Assembly (NCBI GenBank): GCA_021815785.1
Contig: JAKAZS010000017.1
Location: 1-39,609 of the forward strand
Length of the DNA: 39,609 bases
Reading direction: 5' to 3'
Origin: a bacterium
GTDB lineage: Bacteria > Cyanobacteriota > Vampirovibrionia > Obscuribacterales > JAKAZS01
Under the pieces are notes generated by a model, which was not told the DNA's origin, did not search any database, and was given only the letters and a program-made list of their open reading frames with translations. The number at the start of each line of letters is the position of its first letter. Position 1 is the stretch's first letter. Position numbers and translations under genes: made by a program. Of this stretch, positions 32,155-39,609 are shown piece by piece.

Positions 32155-33501
32155 TTAACTGTTAATAAATTGTTCTAATTCCTGAAGTCTTAAATTTAAG
32201 TGATGATGATCACTTGCTTCCAGTCTTAATCTTAATAATGGTTCAGTTTGAGATGGACGGGCATTAAACCACCAATTAGGGTAATTGATGGTTAGTCCGT
32301 CAAGTTTATCAATTAAACCATCGTTATATTGTATTTCTAGTTTAGCAATAATGTCATGGACATTATTGACGGAAAAATTAAGCTCTGGAGAAGTAGAGTA
32401 TTTTTTATATTCATCGACCAAATTCCCTAAAGTAAGACCTTGAGTTTTTAAATTCGTAACAATATTAATCACTTCAACTAGGGTCCTTAGAGCATTATCA
32501 GTATTGTATAAATCTTGGTAATAATAATGGCCAGACATTTCACCGGCGAATAAACCTTGTTCAGCTTGCATGATATTTTTTATAAAGGAATGGCCAACTT
32601 TGCATTTTTCAGCAGTGCCACCATTGCTTTGAATTATTTCTGGTACTATTTTACTAGAACGTAAATCATAAAATATTTTATTACTGGTGTTTGAATTTAA
32701 ATTTAATAAACGGGTAGCAATAATCGCTGTTAAGATGTCGGGATCAACCATACGTCCGGTTTCATCAATTAAAATTATTCGATCACCATCGCCATCAAAA
32801 CCGGCGCCAAAATCCAGTCTTGAATTTACAACTAGTTTAGTCAATTCATCTAAGGCTCCTGGATCAAGGGGATTGGATGGTCTGATACTAAAATCACCAT
32901 TAGGTTCATTGTTTATGCCAATGAATTGGCATTGCCCATCGAAAAGACCAACAATTTCAGGATAAATGCTACCATGGCCAGAATCAATACCAATAGCTAG
33001 ATTAGATGCTGGTTCGAGAAAACTTTGCAGAAAATTTAAATAATCTTTCGTATAAGATACATTGGTAAGCGATCCAGGTTTGTTAAAGATGTCTAGTGGT
33101 TCTTGGTAATAAATACGTTCGATTTCTTTAAGTCCTGAATCACTGCCAATGGCATTAGCATTAGCTCCACATAATTTAAACCCATTATATTTAGCTGATA
33201 AATGGCTAGCCGTAACCATAGCGCCAGCACTAAAATTCAGGTTAGCACTTAAGTAATTAATCATTGGTGTTGAGGTTAAACCAATATACGTAACATCTAA
33301 ACCTGATGCCGTTAAGCCATTAGTTAATTCTTTAGCATATTGGGCTGAATTAATACGACTATCGTGACCAACTATAACATTTTTACCTAAAGCTGATTTT
33401 AAGAAGGCACCAAACGCAAACCCTAGTTTATTAGCAAATTTGCCATTAATTTCAATTTGATCTAAGCCTCTGATATCATATGCGCCAAATATACTTTTCA
33501 T
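32155..33501 (-). CDS. Phosphomannomutase/phosphoglucomutase
   Basis: FGAYDIRG, VGHDSRINS, MVTASHLSAKYNGFKLCG (phosphoserine loop), GAGFDGDGDRIILIDE, FAGEMSGHYYY. Confidence 0.94.
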   Translation of the reverse strand: MKSIFGAYDIRGLDQIEINGKFANKLGFAFGAFLKSALGKNVIVGHDSRINSAQYAKELTNGLTASGLDVTYIGLTSTPMINYLSANLNFSAGAMVTASHLSAKYNGFKLCGANANAIGSDSGLKEIERIYYQEPLDIFNKPGSLTNVSYTKDYLNFLQSFLEPASNLAIGIDSGHGSIYPEIVGLFDGQCQFIGINNEPNGDFSIRPSNPLDPGALDELTKLVVNSRLDFGAGFDGDGDRIILIDETGRMVDPDILTAIIATRLLNLNSNTSNKIFYDLRSSKIVPEIIQSNGGTAEKCKVGHSFIKNIMQAEQGLFAGEMSGHYYYQDLYNTDNALRTLVEVINIVTNLKTQGLTLGNLVDEYKKYSTSPELNFSVNNVHDIIAKLEIQYNDGLIDKLDGLTINYPNWWFNARPSQTEPLLRLRLEASDHHHLNLRLQELEQFINS

Positions 33502-33883
33502 AATTTCAAAATCTATCCTAAATTTAAGTTACCTGATTATTTATTTTAGTATAATTAAATCAGTTTATATGCTGATTGTCTTATCTTAATAGATTAAAAA
33601 TCTTAAAACTATAACAATAGTAAGTATAACATTGCTTAATTATGATCATTCGGTACATGTGTCAACAGCTAGAATCCATGTAAAATAAAAGTATTTGTGA
33701 TTTATCGGCGGGTAAGATTATTTTTTTTTAATTTTACGCTTAAATATTAATGAAAGCGCAACAATATATACTCTAAATGGCAATTTTATGATTATTTTTT
33801 CTTCTTAGTTTAAAATAATTTCAAAATACTGTTGAATTTAGTACCGTAATAATAAATTACTTTAATTTTAAGATACCTAATAG

Positions 33884-35161
33884 ATGAATATCAATAATAA
33901 TGAAATTAATAACTTAGTGACTAGTATTTTGGCTAATCAGGATTCTCATGATTTGTGGGATAAAAGAGCAAAATGGTTGCTAAACCCTTATGATATTGAT
34001 ATTACTAGGGATTACAGCTTGGCCTGTAAGCAAAATAATATAATTCAAATCCTACCCCAATTGGACGAATATATAATTAATTTAAATAATTTTACTTTAA
34101 CTAAATGGCAAAATAGTAATTTTCTTAATAGTTTAGTAAATCTAACCTATGCATTAATTAACCTGAATGATTATGAAGTAGCAGTTATTTTTTTACAAGA
34201 TTTGCTTAAAGAATTGCCTGACGATATTTTCTTAAATTATGAATATGGTTTTGTTTCACTCTTAACTGGTAAGTACAGTCAGGCTGTTAATTTTTTTGAA
34301 AAGGTGTTAAATCAAGAAAAATCATTTGATACAGTTTTAAATTTAATTATCGGTAATATCTATTTGTTTAATATGGATAAATTAACCATTTACCTAAATT
34401 TATTGAAAGAATTAGCTCTGAACCCTGATGAAAAAACCGAATTAGCTAATGTTAATAAAATAACACTTCGTTTACAAGAATATACAAATCTGAAAAATAT
34501 TAAAAATTATCGTGACTGGCTGTATATTCTTTATGGAAATATATTGCTAGTTGATTTTAAGTTGGATAAGGCTAAGTTTAATGAATACGAGCCCAATTTA
34601 GTAGAAATTCTTACGCATATATATATATTAAAACGGTTTTTTGAAGCGCTTAATATAAGTCTGGAATTATTTGAATATTTTGATGATGATAGTCATATTC
34701 TTGCTCAATTATTTGCTTTAATATTTGAATTGCCAGTAGAAAAAGTTAGTACTGAAATTAAAAATGCAAAATGTATGCTTATTGTTAGTAATCCGCATAA
34801 AATAAAAGAAGTCTATCATAACTATACCAAAATTAATAATAACCAGATAATTTATTTCTACAGCCTACCCTTTTCTTCGGCATTACCCATAATACCCGCT
34901 ATAGTAAATTGTATAACAGATAAACTAAATTTACCTTTTGCACAAATAGGTTATGGTACTAAAGAGTATAATGATTTAATGATAAAAGCTAAGGATATGA
35001 TTAATAATATTGAAACAGATTGTGATAGTGCTTTAAAAATCCAGCAATTAATTGAATATTATGAATTAAGACAGCCAAATTTAATCTTAGAAAATCAGGA
35101 TGTCTTTAAAGACTATGTTCAATATCATGGTGAATTAAAATATTTAATTACTGTTAATTAA
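33884..35161 (+). CDS. Hypothetical protein, TPR-like helical repeats in the middle region
   Basis: ALINLNDYEVAVIFLQDLLKELPDDIFLNYEYGFVSLLTGKYSQAVNFFEKVLNQ is TPR-like; remainder unassigned. Confidence 0.5.
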   Translation: MNINNNEINNLVTSILANQDSHDLWDKRAKWLLNPYDIDITRDYSLACKQNNIIQILPQLDEYIINLNNFTLTKWQNSNFLNSLVNLTYALINLNDYEVAVIFLQDLLKELPDDIFLNYEYGFVSLLTGKYSQAVNFFEKVLNQEKSFDTVLNLIIGNIYLFNMDKLTIYLNLLKELALNPDEKTELANVNKITLRLQEYTNLKNIKNYRDWLYILYGNILLVDFKLDKAKFNEYEPNLVEILTHIYILKRFFEALNISLELFEYFDDDSHILAQLFALIFELPVEKVSTEIKNAKCMLIVSNPHKIKEVYHNYTKINNNQIIYFYSLPFSSALPIIPAIVNCITDKLNLPFAQIGYGTKEYNDLMIKAKDMINNIETDCDSALKIQQLIEYYELRQPNLILENQDVFKDYVQYHGELKYLITVN

Positions 35162-35171
35162 AAGGTCAAAA

Positions 35172-35966
35172 TTGAAATACTTAATCCAATTTTTAAATAC
35201 GCTTAGTTATGTAACTATTATTCCGGTTCAAGGGTTAATTACTGTTTTAGCTAAAGTAAGTGGCTATGATGAAATAAATTTAGCGGGTTTAGCTAAATAT
35301 TTGCCTTTAGTAGGGATATTGCTCGGCATAATCTTAGCTTTTGCAAATATGGCGTTAGGTTTAATACATATTGATATTTTGCTTAAGCCATTAATTATAA
35401 CGATATTATGGTTAGTAATAACTGGTGGGTTACATTTTGATGGATTAATGGATACGTTTGACGGATTGGCCTGTCATAAAGATATTGAAAAAACGCTTGA
35501 GGTTATGAAAGATAGCCGAGTTGGTAATTTTGGTGTCTTAAGTGGAATTGTGATTATCTTGGTTAAATTTATTACCTTGATTAATTTGCAGCCTAAAATG
35601 CAAACTATAGCCCTGTTAATTCTTCCAGGCCTGGCTCGATTTGTTGAATTATATGCTATTGGTAAATATAAGTATTTGCGGACAAGTGGATCGGGTAAAA
35701 TCTGGCATGATACCACTAAATTTCCTCAAGACATTTTACTTGGTTTAAGTATGGTAATTATTGGTTTGATAATTATAACTAAAATTTTCCAGGTAAATTT
35801 GGTTTATCTTGCAGCTTCAACAATAATATCGGGAATTTTAATAACCCGTTATTTTGTCTATAAATTAGGTGGCCATACTGGTGATACATATGGTGCCTGT
35901 ATTGAGCTTACGGAAAGTTTAGGCTTAATCGTTATCAATATATTTTTTAATTGCCAAAGTAGTTAA
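35172..35966 (+). CDS. cobS: Adenosylcobinamide-GDP ribazoletransferase
   Basis: GGLHFDGLMDTFDGLACHKDIEKTLEVMKDSRVGNFGV; polytopic; TTG start. Confidence 0.92.
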   Translation: MKYLIQFLNTLSYVTIIPVQGLITVLAKVSGYDEINLAGLAKYLPLVGILLGIILAFANMALGLIHIDILLKPLIITILWLVITGGLHFDGLMDTFDGLACHKDIEKTLEVMKDSRVGNFGVLSGIVIILVKFITLINLQPKMQTIALLILPGLARFVELYAIGKYKYLRTSGSGKIWHDTTKFPQDILLGLSMVIIGLIIITKIFQVNLVYLAASTIISGILITRYFVYKLGGHTGDTYGACIELTESLGLIVINIFFNCQSS

Positions 35967-35993
35967 TGATTATTTTTGACACTTTTCTTTAAC

Positions 35994-38900
35994 CTACAAC
36001 GAGCTTATAAATTTAGATTCACTTTTTACTTGTCTCTCATATAGGCCTTTGTAAACTGTTGTCTGGTTTACAACTGCAGCTGTTTTTAAGATGTCGTTAT
36101 AAGCTTTTCGCATATTTATATCACTAGATTTAGCCATTTTCATTAATGGATTTAAAGCTGAAATGGCTGATACTATTGAGTAATCAGACTTAAATATATT
36201 GATATTATTTATGCTTACCTGTTTAATTCCACGATAGCCAACTTTTTCTAGCATATTTATATTAGCAAAAGTATTGCCAAATTTATTATAAATACCAGTA
36301 TTATTAATCACAACAGTTAACTGACTGCCTGGCTTGATTACATACAATTTATTATTGGCTATATTAACTCTAACACTACCATTTACTTTATCATGTAAAT
36401 TATAAATGCTTACGGTATTGTTATTAGCGGCAATTAATACGATCGCTCCAGCTTTTAATTTAACGGTATTATTTAATACCTTAAATTCTAAGTTTTGACT
36501 GGCTTTTATTACATAGCTTAGCTGACTATTAATTTCATTTTCAGCTATTTGATGATATGCAATTGGCATAAATAAAGCTGTTTTCCCATATAATTCTTCG
36601 GAATTTATAGGTTTTAGGGCTGTATTAGTTTTATTACTTATTATCGGATCTGCGGTTATTTTTACATTGCCACCTAATGTTAGTGAATTGGCATTTAAGG
36701 ATCCGGTATTAAACACAATATTTTGATTAAGGGCATTTAATACATTGCCACCACTTGCGGCGGTAATACCGTTAGTGCCAAAATATACTTTACCAGTTCC
36801 AGCCGTATTTACAGTTATATTACTGGGATTGGGGTTATTGTTATTAACCTCTGAATAGGTACCTACATTAAACACAACCGAGCCTAGGCTTGGATCTATT
36901 GCTTTAGTTGATACTGTATCACTGTTGTATAAGTGAATGGATCCACTGGCACTATTGTTATCCTGAACAACTATATTACCATTATTAGCTAATAAGCTTA
37001 CTGCACTGCCAACGCCTATATTAATAAGGCCATTACCGCTTATATTTAAACTGCCACCATTAGCATTAACGCCAGCGCCAGTAGCTATTGACCCATATAT
37101 ATTGACGTTGCCATTAGTATTAAAGGTAAAATAACTGCCTGATTGACCGCCGTTAATGCCTGAATTAGCAGCTTCGTCATATATATATACGTAACCGCCT
37201 GCGCCAAGTGTAGAAACTGCTACCTTACCGCTATTAACTAACAAACTTGTGCCACTAGCACCACCAATAGCACCACCGCCACTGACTAACGCTACATTAG
37301 GAGCAGTCAGTATTGAAGTACTACCTTGATAACCATTTTGCTGAGCGATATAACCATTTTGTGAGGCTGTTAAAAAGATGAAATCATTGGAATTTATGGG
37401 CGAAGCATTTAATATACCAAAGCCACCACTGGTAGCTATGGCTACTATACTGCCACTAATTTGACCTTGACTTATTACATTATTTTGATCAATTAAACCT
37501 AATAATAATACTCCACTGACAGTGTCTAGCTTGAAGACATTACCAACTTGACTATTCTGAACAGTTACATTGCCATTATAGGTATCATTAATATAGACAC
37601 TGCCTTGGTTATTTAATGTTTCAAAAGCTACATTATGGGCATTGACTTGAATTAATGAATTAGCACTACCCACTCCACTGGTTCCAGTAAACGAATATAA
37701 TCCAAGTACTGGTGCTGATATTAATCCACTAGCAGTTATATTACCACTGTTAAATACATATAAATTAGCCCCAGAACCTGATGCTCCAATGTTTAAACTG
37801 GAACTGGTATTATTTATACCTACGGATAAATTAGCGCTAAATATTACATTATTAGCTTGCGTTATTAACCCTTGTCCATTAAAGCCAATTTCACCATTAG
37901 GACTTACCAGTGATAAGCTATTGGCAATTATTACGCCATGAGATCCTGTAGTTATATAGCCATTATTATTAGTACTAAGCGAAACACTACTAGAACTTTG
38001 ACCTAAGTTAGCATTAACGTTTATATTTCCATTATTAGCGGTATTTAAAATAATTGTGCTGGCGGTAACATTTCCGTTGGTATTTACCGTTCCAGCAGTA
38101 TTTAAAGTTAAATAGCTGCCAAATGAACTGGCTAATATATTTGAAGTTGCAGCATTATCTTGAATATAACCATTACCAGTAGTATTAGCACTTAAATTAG
38201 AAGTATTGAGAGTAAACATATTAGTAGCCGAACTGCCAAAATTAGTTGAACTGGCAGTTAAATCAATAGTTCCAGCTGTCAACAAATCACTTGTACTGCT
38301 TTGCGTAATACTGTTAGAGCCTGATACAGTTAGATCTATTGTGCCAGACCCTGTAGCTAAACCCACGCTAACGTTATTAGCTACATTTATATTAGCTAGT
38401 GTAGCGGTTAAGCTTAAAGTGCCAGAACCTCCAACATCAATTAGATTATGACTGCTACCTAAATTTATGGTGGCAGTAGAAGAGTCACTAATAAATGCAC
38501 TTCCCGTTGTTGAGCTACTTGCAAGTGTAGTTATATCAAAATTATTCGCGTTTAGTAAAATATTTTGGTTGCTTGAGCCGATATTTCCACCAACAGTTTG
38601 TATATATACTAGACCAGCAGTTAATATTGAGCTGGAGCTAGAATCAGTAACACTGGCATTGCTATTCAAACAGGCAACACCAATAGAGCCAGTACCTAAT
38701 GGCGTCCCCGAGCTAACCTGTCCATTTATATTGATATTTCCGCTGTTTGTTATGTACATAGAAAGTGAGGTACTAGAATATGTCTGGGTGCTAACACTGC
38801 TAGAATTGATATTTAGATTAGCAGCTGAGTCAGTTATATAGGCATAGCCTGTTGTTGCCCCAGAATTTAGAGTGTTGACACTTACATTACTGGTATCAAC

Positions 38901-39609
38901 TAATATAGAAAACTGACCACCAATATTGCCGCCAGCCGTATTAAAATTGACAGCTCCAGCTTGAAGAATGTCTAGATTGCCTGAATCAGTAACTGTTCCG
39001 TTCCCAGTTAGAGCAAGGTTAATGCTTCCAGAACTGGTGTCAGACCCAGCTGTTACCATGCCATTAATAACAACTGAACCATTAAAGGTAACGGCTAGTA
39101 CATTATTTGTAGAACCGACCGAGCTAGCGTTTAAATTGACTAAACTCGTGGCTGTATCGTTAATATAAGCGCTACCATTTATTGAGCTATTGTTTAAAGT
39201 TGATAGAGCGATATTACTTGTATTGACGACAATACTTTGGCCGCTACTTCCACCGCTGCCTATATCGCTGCCGTTAGTGTTTAAATTAATGGTTCCGGAT
39301 GTAAGTACATCACCTGTCCCAGAAATTAGACCAGCATTGGTGCCTGTTCCGGTAGCTGTGTCAGAGGTTAAATTTATAGTGCCAGAGCCAGTAGCTGAAC
39401 CCACGCTGACATTGCCAGCCACGTTTATATTGGCCACAGTAGCAGTTAAACTTAAAGTACCAGCCGTACCGACACTTATATTGGCTACATTAACGCCACT
39501 TGTTGCTGTGCCACCAAGATTTACGGTTGTAGTAGCTAAGTCGTTGACATAGGCGCTGCCAGTAGTTGAACTATTGTTTAAAGTCGAAGCGGTTAAATTG
39601 GCTGTATTA
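35994..39609 (-). CDS. Giant filamentous-haemagglutinin-like secreted protein 3, 5' end truncated by the window edge
   Basis: Frame stays open from 39437 to 39609 (...NTANLTASTLNNSSTTGSAYVNDLATTTVNLGG...); beta-helix-like repeats; C-terminal module shared with adhesins 1 and 2 (VSIYNLHD...YVIKPGSQLTV). Confidence 0.8.
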   Translation of the reverse strand, partial: NTANLTASTLNNSSTTGSAYVNDLATTTVNLGGTATSGVNVANISVGTAGTLSLTATVANINVAGNVSVGSATGSGTINLTSDTATGTGTNAGLISGTGDVLTSGTINLNTNGSDIGSGGSSGQSIVVNTSNIALSTLNNSSINGSAYINDTATSLVNLNASSVGSTNNVLAVTFNGSVVINGMVTAGSDTSSGSINLALTGNGTVTDSGNLDILQAGAVNFNTAGGNIGGQFSILVDTSNVSVNTLNSGATTGYAYITDSAANLNINSSSVSTQTYSSTSLSMYITNSGNININGQVSSGTPLGTGSIGVACLNSNASVTDSSSSSILTAGLVYIQTVGGNIGSSNQNILLNANNFDITTLASSSTTGSAFISDSSTATINLGSSHNLIDVGGSGTLSLTATLANINVANNVSVGLATGSGTIDLTVSGSNSITQSSTSDLLTAGTIDLTASSTNFGSSATNMFTLNTSNLSANTTGNGYIQDNAATSNILASSFGSYLTLNTAGTVNTNGNVTASTIILNTANNGNINVNANLGQSSSSVSLSTNNNGYITTGSHGVIIANSLSLVSPNGEIGFNGQGLITQANNVIFSANLSVGINNTSSSLNIGASGSGANLYVFNSGNITASGLISAPVLGLYSFTGTSGVGSANSLIQVNAHNVAFETLNNQGSVYINDTYNGNVTVQNSQVGNVFKLDTVSGVLLLGLIDQNNVISQGQISGSIVAIATSGGFGILNASPINSNDFIFLTASQNGYIAQQNGYQGSTSILTAPNVALVSGGGAIGGASGTSLLVNSGKVAVSTLGAGGYVYIYDEAANSGINGGQSGSYFTFNTNGNVNIYGSIATGAGVNANGGSLNISGNGLINIGVGSAVSLLANNGNIVVQDNNSASGSIHLYNSDTVSTKAIDPSLGSVVFNVGTYSEVNNNNPNPSNITVNTAGTGKVYFGTNGITAASGGNVLNALNQNIVFNTGSLNANSLTLGGNVKITADPIISNKTNTALKPINSEELYGKTALFMPIAYHQIAENEINSQLSYVIKASQNLEFKVLNNTVKLKAGAIVLIAANNNTVSIYNLHDKVNGSVRVNIANNKLYVIKPGSQLTVVINNTGIYNKFGNTFANINMLEKVGYRGIKQVSINNINIFKSDYSIVSAISALNPLMKMAKSSDINMRKAYNDILKTAAVVNQTTVYKGLYERQVKSESKFISSL

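Noticed and set aside
38206-39552. Plus-strand ORFs (38206-38451, 38467-38841, 38968-39168, 39190-39552), and similar ones at 18778-20958
   Set aside because: Antisense shadows of repetitive adhesin 2 and 3 genes with V/L/P-biased composition; not credible proteins.
36000-39609. Repetitive DNA considered as a CRISPR or satellite array
   Set aside because: Repeats are in frame, degenerate and protein-coding, with no uniform spacers or cas genes.

Overview
AT-rich 39.6 kb bacterial window of mostly chromosomal genes. A conserved membrane protein (8324-9538) resembles, from memory, a family widespread in cyanobacteria. That makes a cyanobacterial-lineage non-photosynthetic host (Vampirovibrionia/Melainabacteria-like) plausible but unproven. 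Housekeeping content: glyS, a Ser/Thr protein kinase, an OPT-family transporter, fabG-acpP-fabF, gatA, an NDP-sugar pyrophosphorylase, a phosphohexomutase and cobS. The best candidate for an undescribed system is a compact MNIO (DUF692) RiPP operon at about 9594-11917. It encodes a 95-aa secreted precursor with three perfect GKDASCK heptads (its only three cysteines), followed by an MNIO/BufB/MbnB-like enzyme and a DUF2063/BufC-like partner. It has a recognisable promoter, a palindrome near the start site and an intercistronic hairpin. Other notable items: a GlyS ORF reading in frame into a signal peptide plus a hydrolase-like protein lacking the GxSxG serine; three very large filamentous-haemagglutinin-like secreted proteins sharing a C-terminal FecR-like module; a 964-aa HELGH...ENTAD gluzincin-like protein; and a DraG/ARH-family protein with both metal-binding motifs degraded. 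All calls come from reading the sequence; no database search was run.
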